A DNA stretch of 64,000 nucleotides, from assembly GCA_000447245.1 (NCBI GenBank), contig AUYT01000001.1, positions 414,825 to 478,824 of the forward strand, read 5' to 3'. Each line of letters opens with the position of its first letter. Positions within the stretch are counted from its first letter, which is position 1. Below are positions 26,897-34,374 of the stretch, one piece after another. Origin of the DNA: a candidate division Zixibacteria bacterium RBG-1. GTDB taxonomy: Bacteria; Zixibacteria; MSB-5A5; DSPP01; RBG-1. The notes under the pieces were generated by a model. The model was not told the DNA's origin. It saw nothing but the letters and a program-made list of their open reading frames with translations, and did no database searches. A program made the translations under genes and the position numbers.

Positions 26897-27530
26897 AGCT
26901 TATAGTCCAATAGAATTTTAACTTTTGATATTTTATGTTTTTACCGACTCCACTTAACGCGCTTTCTATAAATTCTTTATCCGGATAATTTATTAATACC
27001 AGGTGGGCAGTTCCATCCTCCAGGTTTCTTTTCTGATACCCGTTACCATATTCATCCTGTTTTACAATAGCAGTACTATAATCGGGAAGATGATTATTGT
27101 CAATGAAAATTACCTTGCCGCCTTTTTTAATTTTCTGCTGGAATTCATTTAAAAATTGTGGCAAATCCTGAATTGGAATATGAGACCAGATGTAACCTCC
27201 AAAGCCGGCTTCAAATTCTCCGTCGAGGTTATCCATTTTAAAAATATCTGAGACTTTAAATCTGACATTGGACGCTGGGTATTTTTTGCCCTGGGCTATT
27301 TCCAGCATTTCCGGATTGATATCGGTTGCCACAATAGATTTGGCTGTCTCGGAAATCACTTGGGTCCAGTAGCCGGTCCCGCAGGCGATTTCCAGTAAGT
27401 TCAGATTTCTGAACTCTTCTTTCAGAAACTCACAGAGCTGAAAAATTTCAGCTTGTCTTTCCGGTCTATAATATATTTTTTCATACTCTTTGGCACGGAG
27501 AGCATAATATTTTACCACATCAGTGTTCAT
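26883..27530 (-). CDS. Class I SAM-dependent methyltransferase
   Basis: 215 aa. Motif I is 'LLEIACGTGYWTQVISE', followed by 'IVATDINPEMLEIA' (acidic residue binding the ribose) and 'GGKVIFIDNNH' (motif III). The N-terminal 'YYALRAKEYEKIYYRPERQ' recalls small-molecule methyltransferases of the UbiE/type 11-12 kind. The substrate cannot be told. It is placed between a TolB-like gene and the M48 protease on the minus strand and is likely in one operon with them. Confidence 0.85.
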   Translation of the reverse strand: MNTDVVKYYALRAKEYEKIYYRPERQAEIFQLCEFLKEEFRNLNLLEIACGTGYWTQVISETAKSIVATDINPEMLEIAQGKKYPASNVRFKVSDIFKMDNLDGEFEAGFGGYIWSHIPIQDLPQFLNEFQQKIKKGGKVIFIDNNHLPDYSTAIVKQDEYGNGYQKRNLEDGTAHLVLINYPDKEFIESALSGVGKNIKYQKLKFYWTISYETI

Positions 27531-27543
27531 ACCGGAGTTGATT

Positions 27544-28578
27544 CTAATCCACCCAATCGGCTATGAAAATATTGGTCTCCCCCTTGACTTTGGCGTTCCT
27601 GTTAGAGGCAAAAACCAATTTTTTACCATCCGAAGAAAACATGGGAAAAGCATCGAAGACATCGTTGTAGGTGATCTGCTCCAAGCCAGTCCCGTCAATA
27701 TTAATTAAATAAAGCTCAAAATTTCTTCCTTGGGGGTCATGCATGTTAGATGAAAATATGATTTTTTTACCATCCGGAGAAAAATAGGGACAGAAATTGG
27801 CAGCTCCATTATTGGTAATTTGTTTTCTTCCGGTTCCATTGGCATTCATAATAAAAATTTCCAATTTGGAAGGTCGGATTAAACCCTGTTGCAAAAGATT
27901 TTGATAATCTTTCAGTTCGTTTGAGTCAGAAATTATTTGGGCTCGGAAGCAGATTAGCTTGCCATCCGGAGAATAAAAAGAACCTCCGTCATACCCGGGA
28001 GAATTAGTCAACCTTTTGACATTTTTGCCTTGGGTGTTCATCTCATATAACTCTAAATCTCCGTCTCTATCTGAAGTAAATATGATTTTTTTACCATCCG
28101 GCGAAAAGACGCATTCGGCATCATAGCCGTAAGAATCGGTCAATCTCTTGAGATTAGAGCCATCCGGTTTGGCCAGAAAAATTTCATAAGTTTTGTATAG
28201 GGGCCAGACATAGCCTTGTGAATAATCCGGCTTGGGCGGGCAGGAATCCTCATCCACATGGGTAGAGGCAAAGATAATATTTTTATTATCCGGTGCAAAG
28301 AAACCGCAGGTGCATCTGCCTTTGCCGGTGGAGACCAGTTTCAGTTTTTTCCCTTTGGCAGTCATGGTAAAAATCTGGTCACATGCGTATCCGTTTCGAG
28401 TGGACTGAAAAATTATATTTTTCCCGCCTTGGGAAAAGTAAGCCTCGGCATTCTCCCCTCCGAAAGTCAGCTGCCTGATATTTTTTAAGTGGAGGTCTTT
28501 GGTCTCTTGGGCAAAAGAAAGGGATAAAAGCAACAAAATTCCAATAACCAGCTTAATTGAGTTTTTATTGGAAAACAT
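27544..28578 (-). CDS. Exported TolB-like (WD40/PD40) beta-propeller protein
   Basis: About 344 aa from the ATG at 28578, which starts a clean signal peptide ('MFSNKNSIKLVIGILLLLSLSFAQ'); an earlier GTG at 28608 is possible. At least five PD40 repeats of the type 'FSPDGKKIIFTSDRDGDLELYEMN' give a six-bladed propeller as in the TolB C-terminal domain. The N-terminal TolB domain is missing, so this is not TolB itself. It probably acts as a periplasmic binding scaffold. The role is unknown. Confidence 0.82.
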   Translation of the reverse strand: MFSNKNSIKLVIGILLLLSLSFAQETKDLHLKNIRQLTFGGENAEAYFSQGGKNIIFQSTRNGYACDQIFTMTAKGKKLKLVSTGKGRCTCGFFAPDNKNIIFASTHVDEDSCPPKPDYSQGYVWPLYKTYEIFLAKPDGSNLKRLTDSYGYDAECVFSPDGKKIIFTSDRDGDLELYEMNTQGKNVKRLTNSPGYDGGSFYSPDGKLICFRAQIISDSNELKDYQNLLQQGLIRPSKLEIFIMNANGTGRKQITNNGAANFCPYFSPDGKKIIFSSNMHDPQGRNFELYLINIDGTGLEQITYNDVFDAFPMFSSDGKKLVFASNRNAKVKGETNIFIADWVD

Positions 28579-28597
28579 AGGAAGTTTTATGAGAAGT

Positions 28598-28786
28598 TTA
28601 ATTGCCACAGACGCTGAAAAAGATAAGTCCCGGGATAATCACATACAAAATTAAATCCCGAACCAAGTAAAATAAGATCACATATAAAAGAACCTTTTTT
28701 CCTTTTTTCTTTATATCCTTAAAGCTTAAGTTACGTATCTCTTTTAGCTTTTTCAAACCAGCTAATTTTTGCTTAAAGATACTCAT
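28598..28786 (-). CDS. Small single-pass membrane protein, function unknown
   Basis: 62 aa. A basic, amphipathic N-terminal half ('FKQKLAGLKKLKEIRNLSFKDIKKKGKK') is followed by one strongly hydrophobic segment ('VLLYVILFYLVRDLILYVIIPGLIFFSVC'). The Arg-Asp pair inside the hydrophobic stretch and the ordered charge pattern make chance unlikely, but no close family is recognised. It lies just upstream of the TolB-like gene on the same strand. Its ribosome site is weak. Confidence 0.6.
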   Translation of the reverse strand: MSIFKQKLAGLKKLKEIRNLSFKDIKKKGKKVLLYVILFYLVRDLILYVIIPGLIFFSVCGN

Positions 28787-28880
28787 CCTGATAAACCGTT
28801 AAACTTTAATAAAAGGGTTTTTTACATAGATGTCAAATATATAGATGTATAAACGAACATTGGGGTTAACCTTATTTGGC

Positions 28881-28909
28881 TTGGAAAAAATAAAATAGAG
28901 TTTTATATT
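28881..28909 (+). promoter_or_regulatory. Putative dxr promoter giving a leaderless mRNA
   Basis: TTGGAA (28881-28886), a 17-base spacer, TATATT (28904-28909), then exactly 6 bases to the dxr ATG at 28916. Transcription would start at or within a base of the A of the start codon. No Shine-Dalgarno sequence precedes the ATG. Confidence 0.55.
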
Positions 28910-28915
28910 ACTTAT

Positions 28916-30061
28916 ATGAAAAACTTGGTGATTTTAGGGTCAACCGGATCAATAGGGCGCAATACTTTAGAAGTGATCGAGCCTTTTCCTCAGGATTTTA
29001 GAGTCTGGGGGCTTTCGGGTCATTCCAATATAGAACTTTTAGAAGCTCAAACTTTGAAATTTAACCCCGAGTTTGTCACCGTTACCGATGAAAAAAGCTA
29101 CCAAGTTTTAAAGGGAAAAGTTCCCGGCTCTAAGCTCCTTTTCGGAATCGAGGGGTTAAAAGAGATGGTTTCCCAAGCTGACGCGGATATGGTGATAAAT
29201 GGTCTGGTCGGCTCGGTGGGTTTATTTCCCAGTTTGACTGCCATAGAAAACGGAAAAACCTTGGCATTAGCCAACAAAGAAGTGTTAGTCATGGCTGGAG
29301 AATTGGTTACCCAAAAAGCCCAAGAGAAAAAGGCCCAAATTTTACCAATAGACAGTGAACATTCCGGGATTTTTCAGTGTCTTTTTTCCGGCAAGAAAGA
29401 AGAGGTGAAAAACCTTTTTTTAACCGCTTCCGGAGGGCCGTTTTTAAACCGGGATAAAAAGGATTTTGATGAAATCAAAGTTTCGGATGCTTTAGCACAC
29501 CCCACCTGGAAGATGGGGAAGAAAATCACTGTAGATTCAGCCACCCTGATGAACAAAACCTTAGAAATTATAGAAGCCCATTGGCTGTTTAATATGGCTC
29601 CGGAAAAAATCAAAGTGGTCATTCACCCTCAGTCAATTGTTCACTCTTTGGTAGAATTCATAGATGGCTCAATAATCGCTCAAATGGGAGCGACCGATAT
29701 GAAGCTGCCTATCCAGTATGCCTTATTTTACCCGGAAAGAAAAGTTGCCAGCAGTAACGGGTTCAATTTATCCAGTGTAAAAACCTTGACCTTTCAGGAA
29801 CCAGATACAGAAAAATTTCCGGCTGTTAAATTAGGATACCAAGCTTTAAAATTAAAAGGAACTGCCCCGGCAGTTTTGAATGCCGCCAATGAAGTGGCGG
29901 TCAATTGCTTTCTGGAGGAAAAGATACCTTTCAGCCGGATTTGTCCAATAGTTGAAGAAGTTTTATCTTCTCACTCAGTAATTTCTGCCCCCAGTTTGGA
30001 CGATATTTTAAAGGCAGACCTTTGGGGGAGAGAAAAAACCTTAACTTTGATTAAAAATTAA
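28916..30061 (+). CDS. dxr: 1-deoxy-D-xylulose 5-phosphate reductoisomerase (IspC)
   Basis: 381 aa, usual length. It has 'LVILGSTGSIGRNTLEVI' (NADPH-binding loop), 'ALANKEVLVMAGELV', 'ILPIDSEHSGIFQCL' (metal-binding Asp and Glu), 'LTASGGPF', 'HPTWKMGKKITVDSATLMNKTLEIIEAHWLF' (continuous in the protein) and 'HPQSIVHSLVEF'. It catalyses the committed step of the MEP isoprenoid pathway, feeding undecaprenyl phosphate for cell wall synthesis. It is directly followed by rseP with no gap. The frr, uppS and cdsA genes often found upstream are not here. Confidence 0.97.
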   Translation: MKNLVILGSTGSIGRNTLEVIEPFPQDFRVWGLSGHSNIELLEAQTLKFNPEFVTVTDEKSYQVLKGKVPGSKLLFGIEGLKEMVSQADADMVINGLVGSVGLFPSLTAIENGKTLALANKEVLVMAGELVTQKAQEKKAQILPIDSEHSGIFQCLFSGKKEEVKNLFLTASGGPFLNRDKKDFDEIKVSDALAHPTWKMGKKITVDSATLMNKTLEIIEAHWLFNMAPEKIKVVIHPQSIVHSLVEFIDGSIIAQMGATDMKLPIQYALFYPERKVASSNGFNLSSVKTLTFQEPDTEKFPAVKLGYQALKLKGTAPAVLNAANEVAVNCFLEEKIPFSRICPIVEEVLSSHSVISAPSLDDILKADLWGREKTLTLIKN

Positions 30062-31123
30062 ATGACAACCATACTATCAACTTTGTTTGTTTTGGGAATT
30101 CTGGTTTTTGTGCATGAATTAGGGCATTTTTTAGTGGCCAAAAAATCCGGCATAAGAGTAGAAAGATTTTCCTTAGGTTTTCCTCCCAAAATGATAGGTA
30201 AAAAAATCGGGGAGACCGAATATATGATTTCCTGGATTCCTTTAGGAGGGTATGTCAAATTAGCCGGTGAAAATCCGGATGAAATTTCCGGTCAGCCCTG
30301 GGAGTTTGTCTCCAAACCGGTTTTAACCCGGGCCTTGGTGATTTTAGCCGGCCCGGCCATGAATTTCTTTTTGGCCATTTTGTTTTTCTGGGGAATCTTC
30401 TTTTTTGCCGGACAACAGAAAGTCCAGGATGACCAGACTGTAATCGGTTTTGTTTCCCAAGGTTCTCCGGCCCAGTTAGCTGGAATAAAAGAAAATGACC
30501 AGATTCTCTCCATCAACGGTATTCCGGTGAAAAACTTTAAAGAGATGTCGGAATTAATCCACAAGCACCCGGAGAAAAAAATCACCGTCAAATGGAAAAG
30601 AGGGGGACAGGTTTTTGAAAAAGAGATTTTGACCAAAAAAGATAAGGTCTTAGATGAAACCGGTAAATCCAAAGAAATAGGCAAAATCGGAATCGGGCCG
30701 GTGGCAACCCGGGTAAAGTTAAATATCTTCCAGTCCTTCATCGCCGGTGTCAGCATAACTTTTACATTTTGCGCGGAAATCTTAAAATTTCTGTACGGTT
30801 TAGTCACGGGTACTCTTTCCTTAAAGCTTATCGGGGGGCCGATTTTTATAGCGCAAATTGCCGGAGAGACAGCCCGGCAGGGGATATTATCCCTTTTATC
30901 CTTTACAGCTTTATTATCCGTAAACTTAGCCCTGCTTAATCTTTTACCCATTCCGGCCTTAGACGGAGGGCATCTTCTATTTCTCTTGATTGAAAAACTA
31001 AGAGGCAGGCCGCTATCCCTAAAGCAGAGAAGCTTAATTCAGCAAATCGGGATGGCCTTTTTGCTGCTTCTGATAATTCTGGTGACCTATAACGATATCT
31101 TCCGGCTGATAGGTAATAAATAA
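30062..31123 (+). CDS. rseP: RseP-type site-2 metalloprotease
   Basis: 353 aa M50B intramembrane protease. It has the zinc motif H18-E-L-G-H22 in 'LVFVHELGHFLVAKKSG', a PDZ domain around 'VSQGSPAQLAGIKENDQILSI', and the third ligand in 'LLPIPALDGGHLLFLLIE'. 'RFSLGFPPKMIGKK' is the beta-hairpin region. RseP clears signal-peptide remnants and cuts anti-sigma factors in envelope stress. It has only one PDZ domain, where the E. coli enzyme has two. It starts on the base after the dxr stop. Confidence 0.95.
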   Translation: MTTILSTLFVLGILVFVHELGHFLVAKKSGIRVERFSLGFPPKMIGKKIGETEYMISWIPLGGYVKLAGENPDEISGQPWEFVSKPVLTRALVILAGPAMNFFLAILFFWGIFFFAGQQKVQDDQTVIGFVSQGSPAQLAGIKENDQILSINGIPVKNFKEMSELIHKHPEKKITVKWKRGGQVFEKEILTKKDKVLDETGKSKEIGKIGIGPVATRVKLNIFQSFIAGVSITFTFCAEILKFLYGLVTGTLSLKLIGGPIFIAQIAGETARQGILSLLSFTALLSVNLALLNLLPIPALDGGHLLFLLIEKLRGRPLSLKQRSLIQQIGMAFLLLLIILVTYNDIFRLIGNK

Positions 31124-31221
31124 ATTTTCTCTTTATAGAACTCATATCAAGCCTCTCTTTTACTATTTAAAGCTAAGTCCTCAAATTTTATAAAGTTAAA
31201 AGAGAAAAAGTAAAAAAATAC

Positions 31222-31250
31222 TTGACAAATAACTTATTCTGATTTATACT
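31222..31250 (+). promoter_or_regulatory. Strong sigma70-type promoter of the OmpA-like gene
   Basis: Perfect TTGACA (31222-31227), 17-base spacer, TATACT (31245-31250, 5 of 6). The leader is about 90 bases long and ends with an AAGGAGGAGG ribosome site. This is the best promoter match in the window and fits an abundant outer-membrane protein. Confidence 0.75.
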
Positions 31251-31346
31251 TTTGCAAATTTGTCTATGGATTGAGGGCCGATAAAAAGTAAAGGATATAA
31301 TGCGGGAAAAAATAATAAACCTTTTTTAAAAAAGGAGGAGGGAATA

Positions 31347-32786
31347 ATGAAGAAGACTTTGCTATTCGGCATCTGCTTAATTTGGTTATGTCTCTTAGTA
31401 GCCAGTGCGGGTGCCATAGATCTGACCCACAAATGGGGAATCTCCGGTAACGGAGGGTTGTGGAAACTGATGGTATATGATAGTACCGATTCTGATATCT
31501 GGACCGTCGGGTTTTTAGGCAACCTAGGAGTAAGATACGGTCTGACCAGAAATGTGGCGGTGGGGATCAGCGGTTACTATCTGAATACTGGGCAGGCAGA
31601 AGACACATTAGGAGATGCAGGGTTTACTTTTTCTAGGCTAAAAGACGGTGCCAAACAACAGAACTGGTTAGTGGAAGCCATGGCCTATTATCATTTCATG
31701 CCGGACAAAAAGGTGACTCCTTATGTTTTTGGAGGCGCCGGAATTTTACTCTGGAAAGTGACCGATAAAGATGGAAATACAATCACCTTCCCCTCCAGCG
31801 TCTCTACCGACACTTTAGAGCTGAAAGATAAGCAGATTACTCTGGTTGGTGGATTAGGGTTGGAATGGTTTCCCACTGAAAATCTGTCCCTAAATCTCGG
31901 TGGAAAATTCCATTATCTTTCCAGTTTCATATCTGATTTCGAAAAGGCAGACAGAGACCTACTGGATTTACCCAAAGGGGCGGTGGAGCTTTTTGCCGGA
32001 GTGACATACTATACCGGTAAAGCCAAAGATTCAGATAAGGATGGTGTAGCAGACAAACTGGACCAGTGCATGGATACACCTTTGGGATGTATCGTGGATG
32101 CCAATGGTTGTCCTCTGGATGCCGACGGCGACGGAGTGTGTGACGGGCTGGACAAATGCCCGGAAACTCCCAAAGGGGCTAAGGTGGATGCCAACGGCTG
32201 TCCCACGGATGCTGATGCTGACGGAGTTTATGACGGCTTAGACCAGTGTGCCAACACCCCGGCCGGCGTCAAGGTTGACAGCAAGGGTTGCCCTCTGGAC
32301 ACCGATGGTGACGGAGTTCCAGACCATTTGGATAAACAACCCACAACGGCTAAAGGTTGCAAAGCGGACAAAGACGGAGTTTCCATGGATTCAGACGGCG
32401 ACGGAGTCTGTGACGGAGTTGACAAATGCCCGGGTACCGCTGCAGGAATACAGGTAGATGCCACGGGTTGTCCAACAGTGGCACCTTTAGAGCCGAAGAC
32501 GACTATTACTCCCATGTTCAAACCGGGTAAGACTGTTTTGGATGATGCCACTAAGGCCCGCTTGGATGAGATTGCTGCGACTCTGATGACATACACAGAT
32601 GTCAAGATTGAAGTGGCGGTTTATACTGATCCTTCTGGTGGAAAACAGGTGAATCTGGTCATCTCTCAGAAGAGAGCGGATGCGGTTAAAGATTATCTGG
32701 TTTCCAAAGGTGTGGATGCGACCAGGATTACCGCGGTTGGAAAAGGTAAAGGAACCGGTCATTTGATTGAGATTAACAGGATGTAG
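31347..32786 (+). CDS. OmpA-like outer membrane protein with thrombospondin type 3 repeats
   Basis: 479 aa. It has a signal peptide (to about residue 23, 'ASAGA'), then an eight-strand-type beta barrel (about 25-220). Five calcium-binding TSP3 repeats follow ('DADGDGVCDGLDKCPETPKG' and variants). The OmpA peptidoglycan-binding domain comes last ('VYTDPSG', 'NLVISQKRADAVKDYLVSKG'), keeping the N-x2-h-S-x2-R-A-x2-V signature. The domain ends early ('GTGHLIEINRM'), without the long NRRVE tail. It anchors the outer membrane to peptidoglycan. It is monocistronic, between a strong promoter and a terminator. Confidence 0.93.
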   Translation: MKKTLLFGICLIWLCLLVASAGAIDLTHKWGISGNGGLWKLMVYDSTDSDIWTVGFLGNLGVRYGLTRNVAVGISGYYLNTGQAEDTLGDAGFTFSRLKDGAKQQNWLVEAMAYYHFMPDKKVTPYVFGGAGILLWKVTDKDGNTITFPSSVSTDTLELKDKQITLVGGLGLEWFPTENLSLNLGGKFHYLSSFISDFEKADRDLLDLPKGAVELFAGVTYYTGKAKDSDKDGVADKLDQCMDTPLGCIVDANGCPLDADGDGVCDGLDKCPETPKGAKVDANGCPTDADADGVYDGLDQCANTPAGVKVDSKGCPLDTDGDGVPDHLDKQPTTAKGCKADKDGVSMDSDGDGVCDGVDKCPGTAAGIQVDATGCPTVAPLEPKTTITPMFKPGKTVLDDATKARLDEIAATLMTYTDVKIEVAVYTDPSGGKQVNLVISQKRADAVKDYLVSKGVDATRITAVGKGKGTGHLIEINRM

Positions 32787-32802
32787 AATTAAATAGTAAC
32801 AG

Positions 32803-32841
32803 AATAACCCCAGTCAGATTTTGGCTGGGGTTATTTTTTTT
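32803..32841 (+). terminator. Rho-independent terminator after the OmpA-like gene
   Basis: Stem AATAACCCC / GGGGTTATT with a further paired inner part, followed by eight T. It starts 17 bases after the stop codon. Its core is shared with the terminator at 51944-51980. Confidence 0.88.
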
Positions 32842-32869
32842 GTTAGAATCGATATTAATTAAACAAAGC

Positions 32870-33328
32870 CTATTTTGTATGCTTTTCAAAAAACTCTCTG
32901 TTATCGAAAACTATCAGCTCTTTTGATACCTTAATTCTTCGTTCGTTGTCGGAAACGTAGTAGTAACCATCTTCTACTCTATCAAAAACATATGGATGGT
33001 CTTTCAGGAGTGTAATAATTTGCCCTGTTCTAAGTTCTATCCCTTCTGACTTGTCCTTTAGCCAGCACAGCGTCACTATGTAATCATCATAAACTGGTCC
33101 AGAATCCATTTTTGTTCTGACATAAGTCCCTTCTTCAGTAGATTTCTCTGTCACAATTTGGACTGTATCGCCTTTTAAGAGGACACCGCCGTTTAAAAGG
33201 ATAACAGAATCAACCGCGATTACGCCTGACCGGTGGTACACACGGGATGTCTGTTTCTGATTTTGGCATTTCTGAAAAAGTAAGACACAAAATAGAACGA
33301 GTAAAAAAACCGCTACCCTCTTCGACAT
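32870..33328 (-). CDS. Small predicted lipoprotein, function unknown
   Basis: 152 aa. The N-terminus 'MSKRVAVFLLVLFCVLLFQKCQNQ' looks like a lipoprotein signal, though the residues before the Cys (Phe-Gln-Lys) are not a canonical lipobox. The mature part is rich in beta strands with 'LLKGDTVQIVTEKSTEEGTYV' and 'LRTGQIITLLKDHPYVFDRV', which suggests one or two SH3-like barrels. No family is recognised. It stands alone, pointing towards the OmpA terminator, with a pair of hairpin repeats upstream. Confidence 0.65.
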   Translation of the reverse strand: MSKRVAVFLLVLFCVLLFQKCQNQKQTSRVYHRSGVIAVDSVILLNGGVLLKGDTVQIVTEKSTEEGTYVRTKMDSGPVYDDYIVTLCWLKDKSEGIELRTGQIITLLKDHPYVFDRVEDGYYYVSDNERRIKVSKELIVFDNREFFEKHTK

Positions 33329-33353
33329 AAAAGATTATCTCCTTTCAATTGTT

Positions 33354-33412
33354 CTGTCAGGAGCTACTCCTGACAGCAAAAAACCGCAAGTGTCAGGACT
33401 AGGTCCTGACAC
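33354..33412. repeat. Two tandem palindromic hairpins
   Basis: Two 23-base hairpins, each with a 10-bp stem and a 3-base loop: CTGTCAGGAG / CTCCTGACAG at 33354-33376 and GTGTCAGGAC / GTCCTGACAC at 33390-33412. They start 36 bases apart and share the core TGTCAGGA. The outer and inner bases differ but stay paired. They lie between two minus-strand genes, just downstream of mazG. Confidence 0.85.
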
Positions 33413-33448
33413 AACCTGCCAAGGCGGAGAAAAGTTCCCAGCCTATGA

Positions 33449-34276
33449 TTACTTAATCTTCTTCCATAATCTTTCCAGTTCCTTCAATTTCAAATCAGAA
33501 ACTTTCTTTTCTCTTCTTGATACCTCTTTTTCCATTCTGGAAAATCTGGCTACAAACTTATCAATAGCTCTTCTCAAAGCCAGCTCCGGGTCTTTTTTTA
33601 ACTTTCTGGCAAGTGTCACCAAAATCAAAAATAAATCTCCCAATTCTTCTTCGGTTTTCTTAGAATTTTTAGATTTTAAACTTTTCTTTAATTCTTTCAA
33701 CTCCTCCTCAATTTTAGCCAGAATTTCCTCTTTTTTTGACCATTCAAAACCCAAGCGGGAGATTTTCTCCTGCATCCGGTAGGCCTTAACCAGAGCCGGC
33801 AGGTGTTTGGGTAAACCGGACAGAGCCGAATGGCTTTCTTTTTTCTGGGATAATTTGATTTTTTCCCAATTCTGTAAAACCTGTTTACTGGTTAAACTTT
33901 CTTTCTTTTTAAAGACATGGGGATGGCGGGTTTTGAGCTTGAGGATTAAATTTTCGATAACATCATAAATGTCAAATTTTTTCTTTTGGTCAACATTTAG
34001 TTGACCATGGTGTCCCTCAACGGGATCCCGTAGGGGTAACCATTCAGCTTCCATCTGGGCATGAAATAAAACCTGCAATAACAGGTCACCTAACTCTTCT
34101 TTTAACTTAGAGGTATCCTTTTTCTGGATAGCTTCTACCACCTCGTAAGTTTCTTCAATTAAATTGGGTAAAATAGAGGTATGGGTCTGCTTTCTATCCC
34201 AGGGACAGCCATTAGGAGAACGTAAATAAGCTAAAAGGTCAACCAACTCTTTAAATTTATCGGGTCTACCTGGCAT
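33449..34276 (-). CDS. mazG: MazG nucleoside triphosphate pyrophosphohydrolase
   Basis: 275 aa with two MazG domains. The first has 'LRSPNGCPWDRKQTHTSILPNLIEETYEVVEAI' (continuous in the protein) and the helix 'LKEELGDLLLQVLFHA'; the second has 'KIEEELKELKKSLK' and 'TEEELGDLFLILVTLA'. The paired E-E-x-x-E and E-x-x-D metal ligands are present in both. It hydrolyses (d)NTPs to monophosphates in nucleotide-pool cleaning. It starts without a ribosome site, with TATATT exactly 6 bases before the ATG, and is transcribed away from valS. Confidence 0.94.
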   Translation of the reverse strand: MPGRPDKFKELVDLLAYLRSPNGCPWDRKQTHTSILPNLIEETYEVVEAIQKKDTSKLKEELGDLLLQVLFHAQMEAEWLPLRDPVEGHHGQLNVDQKKKFDIYDVIENLILKLKTRHPHVFKKKESLTSKQVLQNWEKIKLSQKKESHSALSGLPKHLPALVKAYRMQEKISRLGFEWSKKEEILAKIEEELKELKKSLKSKNSKKTEEELGDLFLILVTLARKLKKDPELALRRAIDKFVARFSRMEKEVSRREKKVSDLKLKELERLWKKIK

Positions 34277-34282
34277 GCGGAA

Positions 34283-34311
34283 AATATAAGATAAATATGG
34301 CTCAAAACCAA
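34283..34311 (-). promoter_or_regulatory. Putative mazG promoter giving a leaderless mRNA
   Basis: On the minus strand TTGGTT (34311-34306), 17 bases, TATATT (34288-34283), 6 bases, then ATG at 34276. The geometry is the same as at dxr and lepA. The -35 box is weak (3 of 6). Confidence 0.45.
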
Positions 34312-34333
34312 ATCGTAGAAGAAATGGGGCTGC

Positions 34334-34362
34334 TTGACAACCGCAATATTTTTTAGTATTTT
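34334..34362 (+). promoter_or_regulatory. Putative valS promoter
   Basis: Perfect TTGACA at 34334-34339, 17-base spacer, TATTTT at 34357-34362 (4 of 6). The ATG follows 12 bases after the -10, so the leader would be very short. No ribosome site and no T-box leader is present. Confidence 0.5.
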
Positions 34363-34374
34363 CGAAAATAGATT

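Noticed and set aside
33354-33412. Possible CRISPR array (two similar palindromic units 36 bases apart)
   Set aside because: Only two units, each a hairpin with different outer bases and no third repeat or spacer-like pattern; no cas gene nearby.
34277-34374. T-box riboswitch upstream of valS
   Set aside because: Only 98 bases, no T-box sequence and no terminator hairpin; the promoter lies within 41 bases of the start.
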